From Sediminibacterium ginsengisoli (GTDB lineage Bacteria > Bacteroidota > Bacteroidia > Chitinophagales > Chitinophagaceae): DNA of 64,000 bases. The DNA lies in contig NZ_FUWH01000010.1 in NCBI RefSeq assembly GCF_900167075.1, positions 62,001-126,000 of the forward strand. The letters are read 5' to 3'. Below the pieces are notes generated by a model that did no database searches, was not told the origin of the DNA, and worked only from the letters and a program-made list of their open reading frames with translations. The translations under genes and the position numbers were made by a program. Positions 26,259 to 33,582 of this stretch are shown here, in pieces. How positions within the stretch are numbered: the stretch's first letter is position 1; each line of letters begins with the position of its first letter.

Positions 26259-27080
26259 TTACATATACTTTTTCTGCAGGTTGTACAATACACTTTTGTC
26301 GAGATCATTGATGCGTTTGGTGGTATCCTGCAGGAAGTGTCTTTTGAACGACTGGATGGCTGCGGTTGTATCTTTCACATCATAACCGATGATGCGCAAA
26401 GCCTGGATATGGTTGAATCCTGCAGGAACCGTGTCACGCACGTCGTCATACCATAAACCGAATCCTTTTTCCGCGAGCTTCTTCCACGGGAAGCGCCAGT
26501 TGGGGTCGTTTTTCCTGGTTGGTGCGATATCACCATGACCAATAAAGTTGGCCGCCGGAATACCGTATTCTTTTTTGAGACGACCCAGCAGACTGATCAG
26601 ACTGTTGATCTGCAGGCTGTCGAAATATTCGAACCCATTATTATCGAGCTCGATACCGATAGAATTGGAGTTGATATCCGTAGATCCGCCCCATTTGCTG
26701 TTGCCGGCATGCCATGCACGCAGGTAGTCGTTGAGCATATGATGCAGGGTTCCGGTTCTGCAGATCACATAATGCGCACTCACGGCCGTCCTGGGAAGTG
26801 TAAACGTTTTAAGCGTCTGTTCACAGGAATTCTGCGCAGTATGGTGTATGATCACATAGTTCGGTTTACGCATACCGAAATTGGTAGTTCCAACCCAGTA
26901 TGGCGGCAGCTTGGCCGAATCGGAAAAAGATTGCTCCACAGGCATTGCTCCAAGTGTTTTCGCATAGGCTTTTGCCTGTTTTTTGTACGACTTATTCGTT
27001 GTCGCATATGGATTACGCGAACAGGATATTACACCCGCAACAAGACCTGCAGCAAGCAGGCAATAGACAGTAAATTTCAT
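26259..27080 (-). CDS. N-acetylmuramoyl-L-alanine amidase (Amidase_2), lipoprotein
   Basis: A 273-residue protein with a lipobox (AGVISCSR) and an AmpD-like Amidase_2 domain: zinc ligand in VIIHHTAQ, SAHYVICRTG, the AWHAGNSKWGG segment, IGIELDNNG, and the distal ligand region GHGDIAPTRKNDPNWRFPW. It cleaves the amide bond between MurNAc and L-Ala. The lipid anchor points to a periplasmic role in cell-wall turnover or recycling rather than the cytosolic AmpD function. It is monocistronic. Confidence 0.93.
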   Translation of the reverse strand: MKFTVYCLLAAGLVAGVISCSRNPYATTNKSYKKQAKAYAKTLGAMPVEQSFSDSAKLPPYWVGTTNFGMRKPNYVIIHHTAQNSCEQTLKTFTLPRTAVSAHYVICRTGTLHHMLNDYLRAWHAGNSKWGGSTDINSNSIGIELDNNGFEYFDSLQINSLISLLGRLKKEYGIPAANFIGHGDIAPTRKNDPNWRFPWKKLAEKGFGLWYDDVRDTVPAGFNHIQALRIIGYDVKDTTAAIQSFKRHFLQDTTKRINDLDKSVLYNLQKKYM

Positions 27081-27218
27081 CGATGGTATTTTTTAGCAGT
27101 GATCGTTACCGCAATCTACTAAAGATTCCATCATACCCGTTCTAAAATGCCGCATTAATCGGCAATCAATTTTTAATTATCGGCATTAAGCTGCAAAAGC
27201 AGGAAAGGATTCCACCCT

Positions 27219-27226
27219 TATCTTTG
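27219..27226 (+). promoter_or_regulatory. Putative -7 box of the HD-domain gene
   Basis: TATCTTTG, an exact TAnnTTTG, lies 12 bases before the ATG at 27238, implying a very short leader. Confidence 0.55.
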
Positions 27227-27237
27227 AAAAAAAAGCT

Positions 27238-27843
27238 ATGTCGTTACAGCTGGGCAGAAATACATTCGGTGATGTTGCCAACAAAGGCAATGTACTCTCT
27301 AAAGAAGAAGCTTTCGCATTGTTCAATGAATGGGTGCTGAATCCTAAACTGAAGTTGCATATGCTGCAGGTAGGACATTTAATGAAATGCTGGGCCGCGG
27401 AAAAACAAGGCCTGGATGAAGCCGGTCAGTGGCGCTGGGAAATGGCCGGGTTATTACACGATGCCGACTGGGACCAGTGGCCCGACCTGCATTGCAAAAA
27501 GATCATAGAAGAACTTGAATCACGGAATGCAGACCCAGAGATCATCCGTGCCATTGCATCGCATGGTCACCTGCATTTTGGCGTGATCCCCGAAACGGAT
27601 ATGGATAAGATGCTGTATGCCTTTGATGAACTGTCGGGACTGATCCATGCTTATTCGCTCATGCGCCCCGGGGGTTATGAGGGCATGGATCTGAAGGGCG
27701 TGAAAAAACGCCTGAAGGAAAAATCATTTGCGGCCAATGTATCGCGTGAAGATATACAGGATGCCTGCGAGCGGGCCGGCATTGTACAGGACGACCTGAT
27801 CCAGTTTATCATACCAAGACAGGCTACGGTTGCCGCGGTATAA
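27238..27843 (+). CDS. HD-domain hydrolase
   Basis: A 201-residue cytosolic protein of the HD superfamily: LHMLQVGHLMKC supplies the first His, LLHDADWDQWPD the HD pair, and IASHGHLHF a further metal-ligand cluster. The arrangement matches the HDIG-like phosphohydrolase group of Bacteroidota whose substrate is unknown. The start follows a TATCTTTG box by 12 bases. It is monocistronic and ends in a terminator shared with the converging agmatine deiminase gene. Confidence 0.88.
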   Translation: MSLQLGRNTFGDVANKGNVLSKEEAFALFNEWVLNPKLKLHMLQVGHLMKCWAAEKQGLDEAGQWRWEMAGLLHDADWDQWPDLHCKKIIEELESRNADPEIIRAIASHGHLHFGVIPETDMDKMLYAFDELSGLIHAYSLMRPGGYEGMDLKGVKKRLKEKSFAANVSREDIQDACERAGIVQDDLIQFIIPRQATVAAV

Positions 27844-27847
27844 AATA

Positions 27848-27883
27848 GAAATCGGGCTGTTCTCCGAAGAGCAGCCCGATTTC
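27848..27883. terminator. Bidirectional terminator between the HD gene and aguA
   Basis: GAAATCGGGCTG (27848-27859) pairs perfectly with CAGCCCGATTTC (27872-27883), with an inner TTC/GAA pair. Confidence 0.85.
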
Positions 27884-27899
27884 TTTATGTCAATATCTG

Positions 27900-28943
27900 T
27901 TATAAAGGTTCCTGCTGGCTTAAGCAATGGAAACTGCCGAGTCCCCAGATAATATCTGTTGAATCGATTCCCACTACTTCCCTGCTTTTGAAACAATCGG
28001 CAATAATACCGAGTGCTTTATCGTCTTTATCACAACGGAAAGTAGGTACAATCACATATTTGTTGCTGATATAAAAGTTAGCGTAAGAAGCAGGCAGGCG
28101 CTGGTCTTCATAGATCACGGCATCCGGCATCGGTAGCTCGGCAATGTTCAGCTGGCGGCCATTGATCAGGCGCATTTGCTGCAGCTGTTTCAGATTGGTC
28201 TGCAGCAGTTCATAATTCTCATCCGCCTTATTCTCTTCTACAACAGTAAGCACAGTATCCTCATTCACGAAACGGACCGTATCGTCGATATGGCCGTCGG
28301 TGTCATCACCCACAATACCATCATCCACCCATAATACCTGCTCCATACCATAGAAATCGCAGAGGTATTGTTCGATCTGATGCTTGCCCAGATGCGGATT
28401 CCTGTTCGGGTTCAGCAGGCAGGATGCGGAAGTAAGAACAGTGCCGGCACCATTGAATTCAACAGAACCACCTTCCATGATTATACCCGGTTCTATTACA
28501 GGAAGGTTAAAATGTTTACCGATCAGCGTCGGGATCACATCATCCAGGTCGTACGGCGGGTACTTGTTCCCCCATGCGTTATAATTCCAGTCAACAATTA
28601 TTTTGCGCGGTTCAACTGCGGCATCGCGGTTCAGCAGGAACGCAGGCCCATGATCTCTGCACCAGGCATCATTGGTCGGATGGAGGAAAAACTGCACTTT
28701 ATCCATATCAACACCGGCGTTAACCAGGTGTCCGGCGGCTTTTTCGCGCATAGCTTCATCCGCTACATTGATACGCACCAGTTCGCTCTGTGCCAGGTAT
28801 TTGACAAACAGGCTGTATGCGGGGTAGATCGTTTCCAGTTTACCCGGCCAGCTCGCTTCTTTATGCGGCCAGCTGAGCCATGTAGCTGCATGCTGTTCAA
28901 ATTCGGCTGGAAAATAATAGCCGAGTTCTTTGGGTGATTTCAA
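27900..28943 (-). CDS. aguA: Agmatine deiminase
   Basis: A 347-residue enzyme of the peptidyl-arginine-deiminase-like fold. Visible landmarks are the N-terminal YYFPAEFEQHAATWLSWPH, NDAWCRDHGPAF, EGGSVEFNG, DDGIVGDDTDGHIDDTVRF and the closing GLGSFHCLSQQEP with catalytic C340. It converts agmatine to N-carbamoylputrescine and ammonia. The next gene upstream encodes the enzyme for the following step, so the two form the putrescine route, in the same direction as bshB1. Confidence 0.97.
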   Translation of the reverse strand: MKSPKELGYYFPAEFEQHAATWLSWPHKEASWPGKLETIYPAYSLFVKYLAQSELVRINVADEAMREKAAGHLVNAGVDMDKVQFFLHPTNDAWCRDHGPAFLLNRDAAVEPRKIIVDWNYNAWGNKYPPYDLDDVIPTLIGKHFNLPVIEPGIIMEGGSVEFNGAGTVLTSASCLLNPNRNPHLGKHQIEQYLCDFYGMEQVLWVDDGIVGDDTDGHIDDTVRFVNEDTVLTVVEENKADENYELLQTNLKQLQQMRLINGRQLNIAELPMPDAVIYEDQRLPASYANFYISNKYVIVPTFRCDKDDKALGIIADCFKSREVVGIDSTDIIWGLGSFHCLSQQEPL

Positions 28944-28979
28944 GCGGTTGTAGTTTTATGGTTAGTGCTGTTGCAAAAC

Positions 28980-29855
28980 TTAGTCTTCGTCTATAAAACG
29001 TTTCGTGATCTGCTGGTACGAATCGATACGCCTGTCGCGCATGAACGGCCAGTGTGTACGGTAACGTTCAGTCTTCTCCGTATCGATCTCAATCACAGCT
29101 ACCTCTTCCTGATCGTGCGATGCTTTGTATAACAGGCTTCCGAAAGGATTGCTCACGAAAGAACCGCCCCAGAATTTCATGGCGCCGTTCTGCTCCAGTC
29201 CTACCCTGTTCACACTTACCACGTGTACGCCATTCGCTACGGCATGACTGCGCTGAATGGTCTGCCATGCATTATATTGTTCTTCATTGGTCTCTTCGTC
29301 CTGCGATGTTGCCCAGCCGATGGCAGTCGGATAGAACAGGATCTCAGCTCCCATCAGCGCGGTGATCCTCGATGCTTCAGGATACCACTGGTCCCAGCAG
29401 ATCAATACACCAAGTGTTGCGAATTTGGTTTTAAAAACCTTGTAGCCCAGGTCGCCCGGTGTGAAATAGAATTTCTCATAATAAGCCGGATCATCCGGTA
29501 TATGCATTTTGCGGTATTTGCCGAGGTAAGTTCCGTCGGCATCCAGCACTGCTGTTGTATTGTGATATAATCCCTGGGTGCGCTTCTCGAACAGCGATGC
29601 AATGATCACCACGTTCAGTTCGGCTGCCACTTTGCTCAGTGCATCTGTTGATACACCGGGAATGGCTTCAGCCAGTTTGAAGTTTTCATAATCTTCCACA
29701 TCGCAGAAATACAGCGAAGTGAATAATTCCTGCAGGCAAACGATCTGTGCGCCGCCGGCAGCTGCTTCACGTATTTTAAGGATCGCCTTATCGAGGTTTT
29801 CCTGTTTGTTAGCCGTGCAGCTCATCTGCACAAGTCCTATTTTTACTTTTGTCAT
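28980..29855 (-). CDS. aguB: N-carbamoylputrescine amidase
   Basis: A 291-residue carbon-nitrogen hydrolase (nitrilase superfamily): catalytic Glu in VCLQELF, Lys in YRKMHIPDDP, Cys in GVLICWDQWYPEA. The sequence around SVNRVGLEQNGAMKFWGGSF is characteristic of the AguB group. It hydrolyses N-carbamoylputrescine to putrescine, CO2 and ammonia. The ATG at 29855 begins MTKVKIGLVQMSC; the frame upstream to 29945 overlaps bshB1 and is not coding. It lies 16 bases after bshB1 and 36 before aguA. Confidence 0.96.
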   Translation of the reverse strand: MTKVKIGLVQMSCTANKQENLDKAILKIREAAAGGAQIVCLQELFTSLYFCDVEDYENFKLAEAIPGVSTDALSKVAAELNVVIIASLFEKRTQGLYHNTTAVLDADGTYLGKYRKMHIPDDPAYYEKFYFTPGDLGYKVFKTKFATLGVLICWDQWYPEASRITALMGAEILFYPTAIGWATSQDEETNEEQYNAWQTIQRSHAVANGVHVVSVNRVGLEQNGAMKFWGGSFVSNPFGSLLYKASHDQEEVAVIEIDTEKTERYRTHWPFMRDRRIDSYQQITKRFIDED

Positions 29856-29871
29856 ATACTTGTTTTTCTGA

Positions 29872-30600
29872 TCAGGTGGTTTGTTGAATAATGGCGTCAA
29901 AACTGTTAATGCCGATGATCTTCTCCGTAATGTACCCCTCTGCAAATTGCACGCCGATCCTTTTTCCCAGCATCATCGCCCTTGCTTTCACTGTTTCCAG
30001 GAACTGGGGTGAAGAGATATAGGTTTGCGGCTCGTCGGTACCCGGACTGTTGAACTGAGTGGTATAAGCCAGCACAGCTTTTATTTTCTGATCCATATAG
30101 GCCGAAATATCCACCACAAAAGAAGGCTGGATAAAACGATCCTGTATATAATGGAACACATATTTGGGTCTCCAGGCTTCCTGTGCCGTTCCGTTACTGA
30201 AAGTTTCTATTTTGCGCAGGCCTGACAGAAATGCCGCATCTGCAACAAGCTTGGCGCTGCGGCCGTGATCCGGATGTCTGTCTTCCGGTGCATTGGCAAG
30301 AATGATCTCCGGTTTGTATTTACGGATCACTTCAATAACCATGCGCTGGTGTTTTTCATCATTCTGAAAAAATCCATCCGCCATGCCCAGGTTTTCACGT
30401 ACATCAATCCCCATGATCGCCGCAGCAGCAGCTGCTTCCGCTTTCCGGGTATCAGGAGTTCCCCTTGTTCCCAACTCGCCGCGGGTCAGATCCACAATCC
30501 CCACTTTCTTGCCTTCTGCTATTGCCGCCAGCAGTGTTCCTGCGCAACCCAGCTCAATATCGTCCGGGTGTACGCCAAATGCCAGTATATCCAGTTTCAT
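29872..30600 (-). CDS. bshB1: Bacillithiol biosynthesis deacetylase BshB1 (LmbE-like)
   Basis: A 242-residue zinc-dependent deacetylase: the LmbE motif GVHPDDIELGCAGTL, LTRGELGTRG, and NAPEDRHPDHGRSAKLV. It removes the acetyl group from GlcNAc-malate in bacillithiol synthesis, and BshB1 is the form found in Bacteroidota. Its presence fits with the bacilliredoxin at 37589-38005. It is first in a minus-strand run with aguB and aguA and has a TACCTTTG box 20 bases upstream. Confidence 0.93.
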   Translation of the reverse strand: MKLDILAFGVHPDDIELGCAGTLLAAIAEGKKVGIVDLTRGELGTRGTPDTRKAEAAAAAAIMGIDVRENLGMADGFFQNDEKHQRMVIEVIRKYKPEIILANAPEDRHPDHGRSAKLVADAAFLSGLRKIETFSNGTAQEAWRPKYVFHYIQDRFIQPSFVVDISAYMDQKIKAVLAYTTQFNSPGTDEPQTYISSPQFLETVKARAMMLGKRIGVQFAEGYITEKIIGINSFDAIIQQTT

Positions 30601-30619
30601 GATCTTCGTTTAGTGGGCG

Positions 30620-30627
30620 CAAAGGTA
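30620..30627 (-). promoter_or_regulatory. Putative -7 box of the bshB1-aguB-aguA run
   Basis: TACCTTTG on the minus strand, an exact TAnnTTTG, 20 bases before the bshB1 ATG. No clear -33 TTTG was found. Confidence 0.5.
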
Positions 30628-30661
30628 CAACTTAGCTATTATTTGTATGTTAAAACAAGAA

Positions 30662-30697
30662 GGCCGCTCACCTGCTGAGAATAACAGGAGAACGGCC
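30662..30697 (-). terminator. Intrinsic terminator after the lipoprotein pair
   Basis: A 13-position stem (30662-30674 with 30685-30697) has one mismatch and one G-U; on the minus strand it is followed by TTCTTGTTTT. Confidence 0.7.
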
Positions 30698-30718
30698 GTA
30701 AACATGGGAGTTACGCTC

Positions 30719-31507
30719 TTAATAATAATGATACCTGATAAGGCTCTCGTAAGGCTGGCCGAGTATGGTATAGCGCTCTTTCTTTTCAACCGGCATAAAA
30801 CCGGTATTGAACTGGTAAGTATATTGCCATTCAACGGAAGTACCGTTACTGGTAACTGTTCGTTTCCCGGGATTATTTTTCGTCAGTCTCTGGAAGCCCA
30901 GGTAGAGATAATGACCAATGCTGTCTATATTGTTCCCCTGGTCATAATTATCATATGTGATCACAACATCCGGATCGTACCGCTGACCGGTCCACTTGCT
31001 GATCTCTTCCCGGTCGAGGTTTCCGTCTGTGCGGTAATGATATACTGTTTGTGTTCCATAGGTGAAGGCCTGACCAGAAGGGTCAATACTCTCCATCGTT
31101 TCAGCAATATGCAGCCGCCCCTGTGCATCATAATCATACAGTACATAGTCCAGCTTTATTCCGGCCTGGTTGAAATGGGATACCACCATAGGCTTGGGCT
31201 GCCCCATATACTGGTAAACCAGCCTGGCTCCATTGTTCTGCAATACCTGTTTAACAGTTCCGTTGGCGTTGTATTCAATATCGTATGCCGGTTCCGGAGA
31301 CGGATTCGTACTGAATCTTTTAATGCGTATGATCTGGCCACCCGCATTATAATAAAGAGAATCATAATACACGGCGCTATGATCTATACGCGCCACCCTT
31401 GTACCCTGCGAATCCGCAGGAACCGGGGCTGGGTTATTATTCTTGCTGCAGCCTGCAAGCAGCAGCATCACCACTGCCAGCGGCCAATTGGTAACTAATC
31501 GTTTCAT
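30719..31507 (-). CDS. YD-repeat-like lipoprotein, paralogue 1
   Basis: A 262-residue lipoprotein (MLLLAGCSKNN, Cys about residue 20). The mature part is a series of beta-hairpins with YD-like units: IEYNANGTVKQVLQNNG, YDYDAQGRLHIAE, YHYRTDGNLDREE, YDNYDQGNNIDS. This resembles DUF4595/RHS-like repeat lipoproteins of Bacteroidota, probably cell-surface and of unknown function. The gene at 31556-32347 is a close tandem paralogue with the same domain order; the two differ mainly in the loops. Transcription probably runs from the paralogue into this gene. Confidence 0.8.
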   Translation of the reverse strand: MKRLVTNWPLAVVMLLLAGCSKNNNPAPVPADSQGTRVARIDHSAVYYDSLYYNAGGQIIRIKRFSTNPSPEPAYDIEYNANGTVKQVLQNNGARLVYQYMGQPKPMVVSHFNQAGIKLDYVLYDYDAQGRLHIAETMESIDPSGQAFTYGTQTVYHYRTDGNLDREEISKWTGQRYDPDVVITYDNYDQGNNIDSIGHYLYLGFQRLTKNNPGKRTVTSNGTSVEWQYTYQFNTGFMPVEKKERYTILGQPYESLIRYHYY

Positions 31508-31555
31508 GGGAATTATTTTGGTTAATGACAGGTTATCATCACAACAACTCTGTGA

Positions 31556-32347
31556 TCAGTAATAAAAATACTTTGTGATCTCCTCGTAAGGCTGGCCCTG
31601 CGAAGTGTACGTATGCTTCTTTTCAACCGGCATGAAGCTGGTGTTGAACTGATAGGTATAATTATGCTGTGTTGAAACACCGTTAAAGGTAACAGTGCGT
31701 TTCCCCGGGTTGTTTTTCATAAAACTGTAAAAGCCCAGGTACAGGTAGTTGCTGATGCTGTCTGCATTTTTATTCTGATCATAATTATCGTAGGTGACCA
31801 CAAAGTCGGGATTATACTGCTGCCCGTTCCACATGAAAACCTCTTCCCTTTCCAGGTTGCCGTCTGGCCGGTAGTGATAGCTCCGCTGTGATACATAGGT
31901 ATCTACCTGACCTGCCGGCCCCTGCGATTCTACCGTTTCTGCCAGCACCAGTCTGCCGTTGGCATCATAATCATATATAACATAATCCAGCTTTATCCCG
32001 GTAGGATTGTAATGCGATACAGTAACCGGCCGCAATCCGCCCATATATTGGTAAACGTATTTCTGGCCATTATCCTGCAACACCTGTTTTACCGTTTTGT
32101 TCGGGTTGTATTCGATATCGAAAATCTGCGGAATGCTCTGCGGATGTTTGCTGAAAGTTTTAATGCGAACCACTTGTCCGTTATTGTTGTAGAAAATAGA
32201 ATCGGAATTCCAGGCATCATGATCGATCCGGGATATTTTGCCGGCGAGTGGTTCAACGGGCATGGGTACAGGCTGGTTATTCTTGCCGCAGCCAGCCAGC
32301 ACCAATACGATCAGTGCAGCCGGCCATTTTGTAAAAAATCTTTTCAT
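31556..32347 (-). CDS. YD-repeat-like lipoprotein, paralogue 2
   Basis: A 263-residue lipoprotein (IVLVLAGCGKNN) collinear with the neighbour at 30719-31507: IEYNPNKTVKQVLQDNG, YDYDANGRLVLAE, YHYRPDGNLEREE and YDNYDQNKNADS align without gaps. The pair is a tandem duplication and both copies look intact. The repeats form short beta-hairpins as in YD/RHS proteins. The ligand or role is unknown. A long A-rich stretch upstream (32424-32440) separates it from the L31 terminator. Confidence 0.8.
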   Translation of the reverse strand: MKRFFTKWPAALIVLVLAGCGKNNQPVPMPVEPLAGKISRIDHDAWNSDSIFYNNNGQVVRIKTFSKHPQSIPQIFDIEYNPNKTVKQVLQDNGQKYVYQYMGGLRPVTVSHYNPTGIKLDYVIYDYDANGRLVLAETVESQGPAGQVDTYVSQRSYHYRPDGNLEREEVFMWNGQQYNPDFVVTYDNYDQNKNADSISNYLYLGFYSFMKNNPGKRTVTFNGVSTQHNYTYQFNTSFMPVEKKHTYTSQGQPYEEITKYFYY

Positions 32348-32440
32348 CGGGTGTTATTTTAGATGTTGACACATTCTTACCCGAAAACAGCATTAACCCG
32401 CATCACATGTTCATGTGATATTTACAAAAAAGCAAAAAAA

Positions 32441-32467
32441 ATCCCCCCAACTGGAAGATGGGGGGAT
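32441..32467 (-). terminator. Intrinsic terminator of rpmE2
   Basis: ATCCCCCCA (32441-32449) pairs with TGGGGGGAT (32459-32467); on the minus strand it is followed by eight T residues. Confidence 0.9.
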
Positions 32468-32491
32468 GTGATATGTTTACCGTAAGAAGAA

Positions 32492-32740
32492 TTACTTCTT
32501 CGCGTAACGTTTCTTGAATTTGTCGATACGACCTGCAGTATCTACCAGTACATTTTTACCAGTGTAGAAAGGGTGCGAAGTGTTAGAGATCTCAAGTTTG
32601 ATTACCGGGTACTCGTTACCGTCTTCCCAGGTAATTGTTTCTTTGCTTGCTGCAGTAGAGCGGCAGAGAAATGACTCACCATTACTCATGTCCTTGAACA
32701 CAACAAAACGATAATTTTCCGGATGGATACCTTGTTTCAT
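32492..32740 (-). CDS. rpmE2: Type B 50S ribosomal protein L31
   Basis: An 82-residue ribosomal protein: [21 protein letters not shown], the strand [18 protein letters not shown], and the signature [24 protein letters not shown]. It lacks the CxxC zinc-binding pairs of type A L31, so it is the zinc-independent form. The ATG at 32740 gives the standard N-terminus. It has a good promoter with both boxes upstream and its own terminator, so it is monocistronic. Confidence 0.97.
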   Translation of the reverse strand: MKQGIHPENYRFVVFKDMSNGESFLCRSTAASKETITWEDGNEYPVIKLEISNTSHPFYTGKNVLVDTAGRIDKFKKRYAKK

Positions 32741-32793
32741 ATATTTGATTTTAGGTGGTACGGATTTGGCCGTACGATTATTTAAAGGGATGG

Positions 32794-32825
32794 CAAAGTT
32801 ACAGGGTTGCAGAATAGATTCCAAA
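32794..32825 (-). promoter_or_regulatory. Housekeeping promoter of rpmE2
   Basis: On the minus strand a -33 TTTG (32825-32822), a 20-bp spacer and a -7 TAACTTTG (32801-32794) match the Bacteroidota major-sigma promoter. The leader is about 45 bases. Confidence 0.75.
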
Positions 32826-32869
32826 TCAAATCAAACCAAACTGCAATACATTATAAATCAGCCTGTTAC

Positions 32870-33361
32870 TTAACTCTTCATGTTCACAAACTGTAACGGT
32901 ATACCCAGATTGGCCGATTTGCATTTTGCGATCACATCCTGCAAATCGTCAATTTTCTTGGCAGTAACCCGGACAATATCGTCCATAATAGCTGCCTGTA
33001 CTTTCAATCCGCTGTCTTTGATCAGCTTCACTATTTTCTTGGCATCATCCTGCTGGAGTCCGTTTCTTACGGGCACTTCTTTTTTCAGCAGTTTACCGCT
33101 CGGGTAAGCATCTTTCTCAAAATTGAAGGCATTACCGTCAATTCCCTGCTTCATAGACCTGCTGATCAGGATATCGATCAGCTGTTTCATCTGCATATCG
33201 CTCTCCACTTCCAGCGAAACCACGAAATCTTTTTTATTCAGTTCCGCAGAAACATGCGAACCACGAAAATCGTAACGGCCGCTGACCTCCTTTGTTACCG
33301 TATTGATGGCATTATCGAGCGTTTGCAGATCTACCTTGCTGGCAATATCGAATGATGGCAT
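32870..33361 (-). CDS. yajQ: YajQ family nucleotide-binding protein
   Basis: A 163-residue protein with the YajQ signature: MPSFDIASKVD, VSGRYDFRGS, LEVESDMQMKQLIDILISRS, and a closing KIVKLIKDSGLKVQAAIMDDIVRVT...DLQDVI segment. The fold is two RRM-like halves. Members bind c-di-GMP or tRNA/rRNA in other bacteria and modulate transcription. The ATG at 33361 starts the conserved N-terminus; the frame further upstream is not conserved. It is monocistronic. Confidence 0.95.
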   Translation of the reverse strand: MPSFDIASKVDLQTLDNAINTVTKEVSGRYDFRGSHVSAELNKKDFVVSLEVESDMQMKQLIDILISRSMKQGIDGNAFNFEKDAYPSGKLLKKEVPVRNGLQQDDAKKIVKLIKDSGLKVQAAIMDDIVRVTAKKIDDLQDVIAKCKSANLGIPLQFVNMKS

Positions 33362-33401
33362 AATGTAAAATTTTAGGTAAAGATAAAAAAGGCCGGGCAT
33401 T

Positions 33402-33428
33402 AAAAAGGCCCCGATAGAAATCGGGGCC
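33402..33428 (-). terminator. Intrinsic terminator of the receptor gene at 33583-36033
   Basis: GGCCCCGAT (33407-33415) pairs perfectly with ATCGGGGCC (33420-33428), loop AGAA; on the minus strand TTTTT follows. It lies 155 bases after the receptor stop and just before yajQ. Confidence 0.8.
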
Positions 33429-33582
33429 GCCGTCTATATAATGCACATGAGAAAAAAACAATTTGATGGCGCTAAAATCAGCTTATTAAATCATATTCAC
33501 GCCTCAAAGATGATGAACGGGTAATTCCTGTTTTTAATGGAGCCAGTATCGGCAAAATCCTGCATTCGCCGACTAACATATG

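Noticed and set aside
32401..32440. A-rich tract before the L31 terminator as a promoter
   Set aside because: It forms the T tract of the minus-strand terminator and a short TTCATGTGA palindrome; no promoter boxes fit.
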